Shown: positions 1 to 8,341 of the stretch, in pieces
Position numbering within the stretch: the first letter of the stretch is position 1
Layout: each line of letters opens with the position of its first letter
From: Roseibium limicola
GTDB taxonomy: Bacteria > Pseudomonadota > Alphaproteobacteria > Rhizobiales > Stappiaceae
Length of the DNA: 64,000 nt
Direction of reading: 5' to 3'
NCBI RefSeq assembly: GCF_017313085.1
Contig: NZ_JAFLNF010000005.1
Location: 62,001-126,000, forward strand
The notes under the pieces: model-generated
What the model was told of the DNA's origin: nothing
The model's database searches: none
What the model saw: the letters and a program-made list of their open reading frames with translations, nothing else
Program-made: the position numbers and the translations under genes

Positions 1-520
1 TTATTCCCTCAGCGGTCCGGTCACGGCGAAAGTCAACTCCCATAAGGCGGGGCCAGTAGCGTCTGGCAGCTTGTGCTTCCAGATTTCCGCTATCCCCGGA
101 CTTCACCCGGAGAGACATTTCCCGAAGATCGTGTGCATTTCGACCCGCCTGTTCCAGAACAAAGGCCTGCGCCATGATTTTCGTCTTGACCAGCTGTGCC
201 CAAAGCCGTTTCGAGACAGGTTTGTTGGCGACTGCCTGGGCTTGCATGCGCAAGCCTTGGGCAAAGTGTCCGGAAACCGGCCAAATGACCGCAGCCGGTG
301 TCTGGCTGTCATTACAAATGATCACCGGGACGTTGGCGTCTGCCAGCCGGGAACAGATATTTGCCGAGAGACTGGCTCCGTGACCACGAATGACTAGTCC
401 GGCGATATCGTCAATGGCAATTTGTCCTACCGTTTTACTTTTTAGGCTGAGTTTCAGAAATCCGCGGGACACGCTGATATGGACCCCATCTGATACGATT
501 TCGACAATCCGGTTGTGCAT
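1..520 (-). CDS. cas1: Cas1 (type II-C), 3' end missing
   Basis: This is the CRISPR adaptation integrase subunit, which works with Cas2 to insert spacers. I translated it by hand from an ATG at 520-518 on the minus strand; 173 codons stay open to the window edge. The protein begins MHNRIVEIVSDGVHISVSRG and shows the N-terminal beta domain (about 1-80), then the helical domain. LEAQAARRYW places E148 at the first conserved metal-binding glutamate of the family; the later His and Asp/Glu ligands lie off the window. A strong GAGGAGGAA Shine-Dalgarno site precedes the start. The start is 57 bp downstream of the cas9 stop on the same strand, the usual cas9-cas1-cas2 order. Nothing in the visible part is broken. 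Confidence 0.9.
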   Translation of the reverse strand, partial: MHNRIVEIVSDGVHISVSRGFLKLSLKSKTVGQIAIDDIAGLVIRGHGASLSANICSRLADANVPVIICNDSQTPAAVIWPVSGHFAQGLRMQAQAVANKPVSKRLWAQLVKTKIMAQAFVLEQAGRNAHDLREMSLRVKSGDSGNLEAQAARRYWPRLMGVDFRRDRTAEGI

Positions 521-577
521 GGCTTCCTCCTCGCGTCAGAGTGCCAGCACCGAGTCGAATTGCGAGCAGTTTCCATA

Positions 578-3500
578 TTAATTGTGAATCTTTACCCTTC
601 CTGAAGGCGAGACAGTGACTTGATGGGTATTAAGCTTCTGCAAGACTCCGGGTGCCTTTGTAATATACGCAAGGTCGTCTTTTGCATCTCGCGTGCGCGC
701 ATCTACATTTGCTTCTAAGTGTTCAGCCAAGCTAATTTTTCCGGTCGTGAACTTGGCCACTTGAGCAATCAAGCGCCGCCCCTCATGTTCAAACTCTAGA
801 TAATCCCCTTTACGCAGCCGCAGGATCAGTGGCTGGCCCTTCCGTCCGATTTTGGTGCGCCACCATTGCGGATCGGTTCGCGCCAATTGATAGGCTTCAA
901 ACGTGGAAATCACCTCTCCGGTCCACTTGCTTTTGCTGTCGGCCCAGATGTCGTAACAATAATTGCCATCCCCTTTATAGGCCTTGTAGGGCTTTCCGCT
1001 GTCGTCTGAAAACGTAATGACATTCATCCGTTCTTCGATGCGGACCTTGTAGACTGGAGGCTTCATTGCGGACGAAACCTCCAGAAGCCTGGCCTTGAAC
1101 TCTGCGCCGGTCAGGCCGACCGTGGCCTCAAGCAAAGCTAAGCGCAAAGCCGGGTCACGGATCTTCTCCAGACTTTCGGGTGTTTTGAATGCATCGCTAT
1201 CAAGAGGCTTACGGGTCACGACTGGCCGAATGCCCTTTTTGTCAGGAACTCCATTCGGCCCTTGCACCAGGCCATAGGCCGTGTCGTTGTGCATGGCGCC
1301 TTGAATGCCGTGGTCAGGCTTGTGGCTAACGATCATTTTTCGGACCGTTTCTGCAACCTCGTCTCTGAAACCAGGCCACGGGTCCGGCGTATCCGCCAGC
1401 AGTCGGCGGGTGTGTTCCTGTTCGCTTTTGGCAGCTGCGCTGGACGCGGCCTGCAGAATGCGACGATCGGTACAGGCACAGACGATTGCATCGATGGCGT
1501 GATGCCGATGGTCATTGCGGTTCTTTTTCTGGTTGGCGGAGGCCTGGTCATTGTGGCCGCGCAGAACACTGTCGAGTCCCCAAGTCCAGCGCAGGTCTGC
1601 GGTCAACCGACCTGTCACGACCCAGACGTGATTTTCGCCACCCTTGTGGCCTGAGCCTCCGTAAAGTGTCTCCAGATAGGCCTTGGCAATCCGGGAAATA
1701 TAACGTGTGTCACCAAGTTGTCGGGCCAGAAAACCGCTTTCTTCAGCTTCAAAGCGGTTCATGGCATCGGGAGAAAAACGCCAAATTTTGCCCGGGGGAA
1801 GATCAGCTGCCCGAGCAGAGAGATCTTCCCAATCATATCCTGCTGGCGATGTTCCAAACGCCTCAAAGGGAGTGCGGTTTCCTTTGTCGCGATTGGCTTG
1901 GCGTACACACAGGGTTTTGTTCGACAAGCTGTCGTCGAGGGTACGTGAAAACGGCAGGATATGCTCGATTTCGATCTGGTCGGTGAACAGCTCGCTGAGG
2001 CCGATCTGGCGCCCGCTGAACACGCAGCGCTTGCCGAGCGCGTCCAGCTCGTCATAAAGGCGAAGCCTCAATCTGTTTTCGTAGCTGTCCTCGATCGGAG
2101 GTGAAAATTCCGATGCCAAGCGGTGTCGCAGCCTGTCGTTGGCGTCCTGATTCTTCTTCTGTTGCGCCTCCAGCTCGGTTTTGCCCTTGGCCGACAGAGG
2201 CAGGTCACGGGCCAGTTCCAGCACCACCTGATCAGGTGCACCGAACCGGCGGATGAGATCGTTGACAACAGCGCGCACTTGGTTGAGTGCTACATGTACT
2301 GTCGGATTGGCGATCTTGCCATAGCGGATCTCGTCCGGGTCATCCGGCTTTCCTGAGCCGAAGGCGACCGACCGCTCCAGGGCCATGCCGTAATAGGGCA
2401 GCCCCTCATCGAAGACCTCTCCAGTCCCCAGCTGACTATGACTCCCAAGACCAGCCAACTGGACAGCTTCGGAATAGGGAACTACGGCTTGCTCAAGCTC
2501 CGGTAGGATGTGATCGATTGCCGCCTTGCTGAGGTTACCATGGCCGTCGGGCAGAGGGCAGTCAACGACACGGATAGCCTTATCGCGTTCGATTCCATGC
2601 CTCGTGCAAAGCCAATCGAGGAGAATGTTCTCGTCTTCATCCTCAAGCAGCCTGAGCACGATTTCGTCCTGCTCGATGAGCGGTAGATCAAGCCAGCTCG
2701 GCCCCCAGCGATCACCCTGAATGAGTCTGGCGGCCGTCAGGTCTCCGTCAAGGTGTTTGCGTTTATCTGTTTCAGTATTGAAAGGATCGTAAAGCTCGAT
2801 CCCTTTCAATTTGCGGATTTGGTCGAATGTCACCCGGCCGGTTTTGTTGCTCGGCCGCAGCAGACGCTCCGCGATCTTGTTCCGTTGGCTGGTCGTCAGA
2901 CCTTGACTTGGCGCACCGACAGGGGCCGTCCGCAGCGCATTTACCTCTTGATAGATGCGCGCGCGTTGAAAGGACGGCAGCGCTTTTGGAGCCCGTTCTT
3001 CGTTGGGCAATAGAGTGCACCGGCCGACAGGCTGAGGTTTCAGGGGGTGCTGCCATTCGATGGTATCGCGCAGTTCTGCCCAAGCAGTGTCCGCGAATGC
3101 TTCCGGACTGTGACTTTTCTGCGCCCCCCAGATTCGATCAAATTCCTCCAGAACCAATGTCCGGGTCGGGTAATAATCGTATTGGGCCTGGGAACCGGTA
3201 CCGGATTTCCGGACACGAGCCAGTGGTTGCGGCTTTCTCTTGCCACGCTCAGCCTTGGAATTGTGCTCAAGCGCCTCCAGGCGGGGGCGCCCGAACAACT
3301 CACCGAGGGTACGTGCGCCTTCAGCCTTCAAACGCTCGAGAGTCCGCTTTGTTGCCTCATGAATCATACCGCTGTCGGAGATGCCTCGGTCTGCTTTGCG
3401 GTTTGATTTGAAGCCGCGGCGTTGATGCAGATGGAATATCGCCCGTCCGATCTGGTGCGGATTGAGGGGGGAATCCAGTGCCCGGCAACGCAGGATCCAG

Positions 3501-3829
3501 GGATCGCTGTCTTGCAAGGGCGTGCTTGCTCCGCCCTCCAAAGCTTTTCTTGCCGCAGGATCTTCCGGAAACAGGCCATGGGCAATCAACTGGCGTATTA
3601 GCCGCGCTTGACGACGCTCGGTACGGTCACGATTTTTCCTAGCCGCTCTAGGTTCCCGCCGTTTTGCAGCATTGGACTGCTTGTCTTTCGGATTACGTCC
3701 ATCCGAAAAAATCCGGACGCCGCAATCCACAAGTCCGCAGGGGACCAGAACACCACTGTCTTCTGCCAGCTCCAGCGCTGCCCATCCGAGTGAGTTCGAT
3801 CCAAGGTCCAATCCAAGACGCCATGCCAT
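578..3829 (-). CDS. cas9: Cas9 RNA-guided endonuclease, type II-C
   Basis: This is the effector of a type II CRISPR system, which cuts DNA matched by crRNA:tracrRNA. At 1083 residues it has the compact size usual for II-C. RuvC-I is at the N-terminus (GLDLGSNSLGW, D8). An arginine-rich bridge helix spans about 56-80. RuvC-II contains VVLELARDL (E538). The HNH motif is IEIEHILPFS with H623, and N637 lies in DSLSNKTL. RuvC-III is NDHRHHAID with H777 and D780. All residues needed for both nuclease sites are therefore present. The C-terminal part from about 900 would hold the PAM-interacting region. The start ATGGCATGG has only a weak AAGAG site upstream. The gene diverges from the tracrRNA candidate and is followed by cas1. 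Confidence 0.97.
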   Translation of the reverse strand: MAWRLGLDLGSNSLGWAALELAEDSGVLVPCGLVDCGVRIFSDGRNPKDKQSNAAKRREPRAARKNRDRTERRQARLIRQLIAHGLFPEDPAARKALEGGASTPLQDSDPWILRCRALDSPLNPHQIGRAIFHLHQRRGFKSNRKADRGISDSGMIHEATKRTLERLKAEGARTLGELFGRPRLEALEHNSKAERGKRKPQPLARVRKSGTGSQAQYDYYPTRTLVLEEFDRIWGAQKSHSPEAFADTAWAELRDTIEWQHPLKPQPVGRCTLLPNEERAPKALPSFQRARIYQEVNALRTAPVGAPSQGLTTSQRNKIAERLLRPSNKTGRVTFDQIRKLKGIELYDPFNTETDKRKHLDGDLTAARLIQGDRWGPSWLDLPLIEQDEIVLRLLEDEDENILLDWLCTRHGIERDKAIRVVDCPLPDGHGNLSKAAIDHILPELEQAVVPYSEAVQLAGLGSHSQLGTGEVFDEGLPYYGMALERSVAFGSGKPDDPDEIRYGKIANPTVHVALNQVRAVVNDLIRRFGAPDQVVLELARDLPLSAKGKTELEAQQKKNQDANDRLRHRLASEFSPPIEDSYENRLRLRLYDELDALGKRCVFSGRQIGLSELFTDQIEIEHILPFSRTLDDSLSNKTLCVRQANRDKGNRTPFEAFGTSPAGYDWEDLSARAADLPPGKIWRFSPDAMNRFEAEESGFLARQLGDTRYISRIAKAYLETLYGGSGHKGGENHVWVVTGRLTADLRWTWGLDSVLRGHNDQASANQKKNRNDHRHHAIDAIVCACTDRRILQAASSAAAKSEQEHTRRLLADTPDPWPGFRDEVAETVRKMIVSHKPDHGIQGAMHNDTAYGLVQGPNGVPDKKGIRPVVTRKPLDSDAFKTPESLEKIRDPALRLALLEATVGLTGAEFKARLLEVSSAMKPPVYKVRIEERMNVITFSDDSGKPYKAYKGDGNYCYDIWADSKSKWTGEVISTFEAYQLARTDPQWWRTKIGRKGQPLILRLRKGDYLEFEHEGRRLIAQVAKFTTGKISLAEHLEANVDARTRDAKDDLAYITKAPGVLQKLNTHQVTVSPSGRVKIHN

Positions 3830-3967
3830 GAAAATCTCTTTTCGGTAAAATACGGGTGCCCAGAACGGTCAAATGAAGCCTCTTTGCGCCGTCGGTAGCC
3901 GATTAAAAGTGTGCCGGGCAGTCTTGTAAACCGTCATTGTTGTATAAACTTTCAACGCACGACCTGC

Positions 3968-3996
3968 TTGCGTGCCAGATGACAGCCTGCTAATTA
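3968..3996 (+). promoter_or_regulatory. Candidate promoter of the tracrRNA
   Basis: TTGCGT (3968-3973) and TAATTA (3991-3996) are spaced by 17 bp. A transcript from here would start near 4003, just at the anti-repeat. The hexamers match the sigma-70 consensus only moderately, and the call rests mainly on position. A 5-bp stem (TGCTA...TAGCA, 3988-4005) overlaps the -10 region. Confidence 0.4.
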
Positions 3997-4002
3997 TTAG
4001 TA

Positions 4003-4100
4003 GCATTTAGCACTCTGGAAAAGTCGGGCTTTCCGTTAACAAGGATTTAGTCCACTAAATGCGGAATGGCTCGTTCTCCGGAACGGGCCATTTCTTTTTT
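4003..4100 (+). ncRNA. Candidate tracrRNA of the type II-C system
   Basis: The tracrRNA pairs with CRISPR repeats and is bound by Cas9. The strand opposite cas9 carries no gene here, yet there is a perfect-looking intrinsic terminator, so a short plus-strand transcript is expected. From 5' to 3', 4006-4041 reads ATTTAGCACT...CCGTTAAC. Its reverse complement is exactly 36 nt, starts with GTT and ends in GTGCTAAAT, the size and style of II-C repeats. AAGG follows directly, as in known tracrRNAs. A nexus-type hairpin (ATTTAG-TCCA-CTAAAT, 4045-4060) contains TAGTCC. The terminator hairpin (4065-4092) and a T-rich tail end it. The array is outside the window, so the anti-repeat is a prediction. 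Confidence 0.75.
4065..4100 (+). terminator. Intrinsic terminator of the tracrRNA
   Basis: A 12-bp stem (4065-4076 with 4081-4092, one U-G wobble) closes a TCCG loop and is followed by TCTTTTTT. It is oriented on the plus strand, where there is no protein gene upstream. Confidence 0.85.
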
Positions 4101-4264
4101 GGAGTTCTTGGCGAGTCGACTGTCTGGCTTGCTTTGGCTTACTCTTTCAGGCTCTCGTCTGCCCAGTACGTAACAATTGCCTACGATCATTCCGATACCG
4201 ATTTGCGCTTCCTTTCCGCTTCCGGCATGATCCACCTATCACTTCGTCAATAGATCCGACCCAT

Positions 4265-4290
4265 CACCCGCGCACCCGCGTGGGTGTTTT
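4265..4290 (+). terminator. Terminator-like hairpin before the prophage genes
   Basis: A 9-bp stem with one wobble (4265-4273 with 4278-4286) and an ACCC loop is followed by TTTT. It lies just upstream of the first prophage gene. It could end a transcript from a phage gene that has since been deleted. The rest of 4101-4319 shows no convincing gene, promoter or phage end. Confidence 0.45.
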
Positions 4291-4319
4291 GCCTACTCGC
4301 TCCCGGGCACTCTTGCGCC

Positions 4320-5486
4320 ATGAGCAAGCAACCCCACCCATTTGAGATCTGCGCCGCTGACCCGGTCGCCCTGACGCCCGAGATGACGTCTGAGATGGCG
4401 GCTGGGAAGACTGGTGGAAATCAGTCTGGCATCTGGATCCGGCTGATCCCGGCGGGCAGTTTCAAGGCCCGCGATGGCCGTGGGCCGTTTGACGCGGGCG
4501 ACCAGACCGCCATGCAGGCGATCGTTGCCCGGACCAAGGATTATCTCGGCGGAACGGACATGATGATTGATTATGATCATCAGTCGGCCTTTGGCGCTAT
4601 TCCAGGTGTTGGCGGCACGGCCAAGGCTGCTGGCTGGGTCAAGGGCTTCGATGTTCGCAAGGACGGTATTTATGGCCGGGTGGACTGGACCGCTGCCGCC
4701 AGGGCCGCGATCGAAGCTTCGGAATATCGCTACATTTCTCCGCTGTTCACCCGCGACACGGCGGGCCGGGTCACGGCCCTGCGCAATGCGGCGCTGTTGA
4801 ACATGCCCGCGATGGATCTTGAGGCTATTGCCGCCCGTGCTTTTTCTCTTCAAACCAAAGGACCCGACATGGATGAGATCCTTGAAGCTCTTGGCCTGGC
4901 CAAGGGCGCGGGGGACGGGGAGGCGCTGGCTTCCATCACGTCCCTGACAACTGGCCTCAGCGCCATTGCCTTGGCCGCCGGGCTCGACAAGAGTTCTGAT
5001 GCGAAGATCATCGCGGCCTCGGTGGCTGATCTGGCGAAGGCGTCAAAAGCCAATCTGGCCCAGTCTGATCCTGTGAAGCCCGATCCGGCAAAATATGTGC
5101 CGATTGAACAGGTCACGGCCCTGCAGGCGGATCTCGCTTCCTTGCGCGATACGGTTGAGACCGACAAGGCCGAAGAGGTGGTTGCCACTGCCATCGAGAC
5201 CGGCAAGCTGCCCCCGGCGCTGAAGGACTGGGGCCTGTCCCTGGCCAAGTCCAACCTGACCGCCTTTGAGGCCTTCACCGCCGGAGCGCCGGTCCTGACC
5301 GGGACCCAGCTTGGCAGTCAGAAAAAGGCCGAGGGCGATGATGCTGACGATGCCGATCCGGCACTGATTGCCGCTGCTGCCACCGCTCACCAGAAAAAGC
5401 TGCTGGAAGCCGGTCAGGAGATCGACTTCGCCGCTGCTGTCGCTGCCGTGCAAACACTCCAGCTCAAGGGGGAGCTCAAGACATGA
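4320..5486 (+). CDS. Mu-like prophage I protein (head protease/scaffold)
   Basis: This resembles the Mu gpI family, a head maturation protease whose C-terminal part serves as scaffold. The first half contains MIDYDHQSAFG and EYRYISPLF, typical of this family. The second half (from about residue 180) is Ala/Lys/Asp rich and likely helical, as expected for scaffold. I chose ATG 4320 (388 aa, MSKQPHPFEI) over the GTG at 4284; neither start has a clear ribosome site. The stop overlaps the next start as ATGA. In Mu-type phages this gene follows terminase, portal and minor head genes, and none of those is present upstream. Confidence 0.85.
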   Translation: MSKQPHPFEICAADPVALTPEMTSEMAAGKTGGNQSGIWIRLIPAGSFKARDGRGPFDAGDQTAMQAIVARTKDYLGGTDMMIDYDHQSAFGAIPGVGGTAKAAGWVKGFDVRKDGIYGRVDWTAAARAAIEASEYRYISPLFTRDTAGRVTALRNAALLNMPAMDLEAIAARAFSLQTKGPDMDEILEALGLAKGAGDGEALASITSLTTGLSAIALAAGLDKSSDAKIIAASVADLAKASKANLAQSDPVKPDPAKYVPIEQVTALQADLASLRDTVETDKAEEVVATAIETGKLPPALKDWGLSLAKSNLTAFEAFTAGAPVLTGTQLGSQKKAEGDDADDADPALIAAAATAHQKKLLEAGQEIDFAAAVAAVQTLQLKGELKT

Positions 5487-5866
5487 TCCCGTCCTTCATC
5501 CGGTCCTATGAGGCCTCTGCCGATATTTCTCCGTTCCGGCTTGTGGCGTTTTCCGATGCGGCGACCAGCCAGAAGGTTGCGCAAGGCACCAGCGAGACGT
5601 CTTTGCTGATGGGCGTTTCCGACAAGATGGGCGGCGATGCGGGCCAGATGAGTGATGTGGTCCGCGCCGGTCTTGCCTCCGTTGAACTGGGCGAGGCGGT
5701 CAGTGCCGGGGATCCGCTGACAAGCGATGCCAATGGCATGGCGGTGGCGGCGGCGGCCGCTGCAGGCGAGACCGTGCGCTTTGTCGGCTTTGCGGATCAG
5801 CCCGGCATTGCCGGAGACGTCATCGACTTTTTTGTCGCGCCCGGCCTTCTGCACGAACCGGCTTAA
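5483..5866 (+). CDS. Head decoration-like phage protein (DUF2190-like)
   Basis: A 127-residue small, Ala/Gly/Val-rich protein lies between the protease and the major capsid gene. Position and composition (GEAVSAGDPLTSDANGMA) fit the DUF2190-type capsid decoration or head-fibre proteins, which bind the outside of the capsid lattice. It is translationally coupled to the I protein by a 4-bp ATGA overlap. The function is inferred from position and family likeness; no catalytic motif is expected. Confidence 0.65.
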   Translation: MIPSFIRSYEASADISPFRLVAFSDAATSQKVAQGTSETSLLMGVSDKMGGDAGQMSDVVRAGLASVELGEAVSAGDPLTSDANGMAVAAAAAAGETVRFVGFADQPGIAGDVIDFFVAPGLLHEPA

Positions 5867-5919
5867 CGCGGATCACGCGGGCTTTTTAAACCCGACACTC
5901 TCTCCAGATCGAGGCTCCC

Positions 5920-6894
5920 ATGGCACCGAACCGTCCCTTTACTGTCGATCCGATCCTGACCGCGATTGCGATCGGCTACCGCAACCCGTCCCAGACCCTG
6001 ATCGCCGACGATGTTCTGCCGCGCGTTCCGGTCGGTGCGGAAAAATTCGCCTGGACCGAATATCCGCTGGAAGAGGCCTTCAACATTCCGGACGGCCGGG
6101 TCGGTCGTCGTGGTCGGGTCCAGCAGCTGGAGTGCGGCGGCACGGAAAAGACCGACGAGGTCGAGGACTTTGGCTTCGAGTCGCCAATCCCCTATTCGGA
6201 CATCGATGCGGCCTCGGAAGCGCGCAGCCGGAAGGTGTCAAAATTTGATCCGGAAGGCCATGCGACCATGATGCTGACGGACACGCTGGCCAATGTGCGC
6301 GAGGTGCGTGTTGCGGGCATGGTTCACAATGCAGCCAATTATGCGCCTGCGCGGCAGGTGACCCTGGCGGGCACGGACCAGTTTTCCGACTATGCCAATT
6401 CGGATCCGATCGGGGTTCTGAAAACCGGGCTGGAATCCACCCTGATCTTTGCGCCCAACACGCTGGTGATGGGCCGGGGCGTCTGGTCGAAACTGTCGTC
6501 CCACCCGAAGATTGTCAATGCGGTGAAGGGCAATCTGACCGAAGAGGGCATTGTCACCCGGCAGCAGTTCCTGGATCTGTTTTCCAGTGAAGGGATCTCG
6601 AAAATCCTGGTCGGGGATGCCTGGTACAACACGGCCCGTCCGGGGCAAGACGTCAACCTGGCCCGGGCCTGGGGCAATCACCTTGCCCTGTTGCATCTCA
6701 ACCCCATCGCCAACCCGCAGGGCGGCGGCATCACCTTCGGCTTTACGGCCCAATACGGCAGCAAACTGTCGGGCCGGATCTAGGACAAGGATGTCGGCCT
6801 TCAGGGCGGTGTGCGCATTCGCACCGGCGAGCGGGTCAAGGAGCTGATCGTTGCCAAGGACGTTGGCTACTTCATCCAGAACGCAGTTGGTTGA
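5920..6894 (+). pseudogene. Major capsid protein, interrupted by in-frame TAG
   Basis: The protein resembles the HK97-fold major capsid proteins of Mu-like alphaproteobacterial phages (LIADDVLPRVPVG near the N-terminus, FGFTAQYGSKLSGRI later). The frame stops at TAG 6781-6783 after 287 codons. It then continues in the same frame as DKDVGLQGGVRIRTGERVKE to TGA 6892-6894, which is the normal C-terminal strand and helix of this family. One base change (for example GAG to TAG) would explain the lesion. The last 37 residues are normally part of the folded core, so the truncated product is unlikely to assemble. Amber readthrough or a sequencing error cannot be excluded. Confidence 0.85.
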
Positions 6895-6904
6895 GGAGAC
6901 TTCC

Positions 6905-7285
6905 ATGGCCCGTAAACCCAAGACAGCCACCACGCCCAAGACAGCTGCCACTCCCAAAACCGCCACAGCGGCAACAACAGCGACAGTGGCCCCCAAGACA
7001 GCCCCTGCCAAGCCGGAAACGGCAGCACCAGAAACGACGTTAGAAACGGCCCAGGACAAGACTAATCCTGCGACCACGACGACAGAACCGGACACAAGCG
7101 GTCAAATTGAGCAACCGAGCAAAGACGAAGCGCCGACTACAGTTCCGGCAATCGTGATGCTGCCGCTCCGGCGCAACGGGGTGTCTCACGGGATCGGTGA
7201 TCCGGTGGAACTGCCGGACGCCGAGTTCCGGAAGCTTGAAGGCCAAGGTGTCGTTCAGCGTGTTGTTCAGGCTGCAGAGGATTAA
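6905..7285 (+). CDS. Small phage protein with low-complexity Thr/Ala/Lys/Pro N-terminus
   Basis: A 126-residue protein is preceded by GAGGAGAC. Residues 3-70 are made of degenerate KTATTPKTAATPKT-like repeats, likely disordered. The C-terminal 40 residues (LPLRRNGVSHGIGDPVELPD) look like a small phage domain often found between capsid and head-completion genes. I do not recognise a specific function. A longer frame from 6851 exists, but the ATG at 6905 has the good ribosome site. Confidence 0.6.
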   Translation: MARKPKTATTPKTAATPKTATAATTATVAPKTAPAKPETAAPETTLETAQDKTNPATTTTEPDTSGQIEQPSKDEAPTTVPAIVMLPLRRNGVSHGIGDPVELPDAEFRKLEGQGVVQRVVQAAED

Positions 7286-7292
7286 GCTGCTC

Positions 7293-7724
7293 ATGGCTTA
7301 TGCAACCCGGCAGGATCTGATTGATCGGTTTGGCGAGGACGAGCTAATCCAGCTCACCGACCGGGTGAACCTGCCTGCATCCACCATCGACGAGGACATG
7401 GTTGCAGCCCATATCGCGGATGCGGAGAACCTGGCGGACAGTTATCTGGCCAAGCTCTACCGGCTGCCGCTGGATCCGGTGCCTGCTGTTCTGACCCGGA
7501 TCATTTGCGAGATTGCCCGGTATTTCCTGCATGGACGGCGAACCGACAAGGACGACCCGGTGACGCGGGACTACGCCCTAGCGATTGCCTGGCTGAAGGA
7601 TGTGGCCAGAGGCACGGTGCAGCTTGAGGCCGAGGGAGCCGCATCCAGCCAGACAAGTGGCGGTCAGGTTCAGGTGTCTGCACCGGATCGGGTGTTTTCC
7701 CGTGACACGCTTATTGGATTTTAG
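7293..7724 (+). CDS. Mu gp36-like head-tail protein (DUF1320)
   Basis: A 143-residue protein starts MAYATRQDLIDRFGEDELIQL, the characteristic N-terminus of the DUF1320/Mu gp36 family, thought to act in head-tail joining or head completion. It is mostly helical, followed by a Ser/Gln-rich tail. ATG 7293 is preceded by a poor ribosome site. The gene ends in a TAG that is a true stop, followed 8 bp later by the next gene. Confidence 0.8.
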   Translation: MAYATRQDLIDRFGEDELIQLTDRVNLPASTIDEDMVAAHIADAENLADSYLAKLYRLPLDPVPAVLTRIICEIARYFLHGRRTDKDDPVTRDYALAIAWLKDVARGTVQLEAEGAASSQTSGGQVQVSAPDRVFSRDTLIGF

Positions 7725-7732
7725 GGATCGTT

Positions 7733-8341
7733 ATGGCTGACACCACCCCCTTCATCACCATTGAAGATGCCCAAATCAATGCGGCCCTGAGCCGCGTTGC
7801 CGAGGCAGGAGGAGAGACCGGTGCGCTGATGAACGAGATCCAGGCGGCAATGCTGTTTTCCGTGCAACGTCGATTTGAGACAGAAAGCGCGCCCGATGGC
7901 ACGCCCTGGCAGCGCCATGCGCCAAGGACTGCAAAGGCGAGGGCAAAACGGAAAACGCATGGTCGTTCAGGGGGCACTGGCCCGATCACACCGAAACTAC
8001 TGAGAGAGACGAACCGGCTCTACAAGTCGATCAGCGGCGAGGCCACGAAGACCGAGGCGTCTGTGGGAACCAATCTCGTCTATGCCGCGATCCACCAGAC
8101 GGGCGGCACGGTCACCCAGTATCCCCAATCGCGGAAAGTGAAGTTCCGGAAAGTCGGAACGCAGACACTCTTTGCCAAAAAGGCCCATAAGCGTGCCTTC
8201 GAGAAGCCGGTGACCTTTGGTGAGCGGACCATCGTTATACCGGCAAGGCCCTATCTGGGGTTCTCCGACGAGGACCGGGCAACGATCCTGGTGATTGCCG
8301 AAAACCACTACAGCGCCATCACGGATGGGGGTCTTTCATGA
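7733..8341 (+). CDS. Phage virion morphogenesis protein (Mu gpG-like)
   Basis: A 202-residue protein of the phage virion morphogenesis/tail completion family (Mu gpG type). DGTPWQRHAPRT is the typical WxP(L/R) region, and LVYAAIHQTGGTV is the conserved YAxiHQxGG motif. HK97-gp10-like proteins of this kind join tail to head. The stop overlaps the next start by ATGA at 8338-8341. Confidence 0.85.
   Translation: MADTTPFITIEDAQINAALSRVAEAGGETGALMNEIQAAMLFSVQRRFETESAPDGTPWQRHAPRTAKARAKRKTHGRSGGTGPITPKLLRETNRLYKSISGEATKTEASVGTNLVYAAIHQTGGTVTQYPQSRKVKFRKVGTQTLFAKKAHKRAFEKPVTFGERTIVIPARPYLGFSDEDRATILVIAENHYSAITDGGLS

Noticed and set aside
1262-1986. Plus-strand ORFs over cas9
   Set aside because: They lie opposite the HNH and RuvC-III coding region of an intact cas9.
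3847-3872. cas9 promoter TTGACC/TATTTT on the minus strand
   Set aside because: The spacing is only 14 bp and the start would lie about 10 nt from the ATG, so support is weak.
5920-6894. Recoding of TAG as a sense codon in the prophage
   Set aside because: Neighbouring prophage genes end naturally at TAG (7722, 9111, 10050), so the capsid TAG is more likely a mutation.
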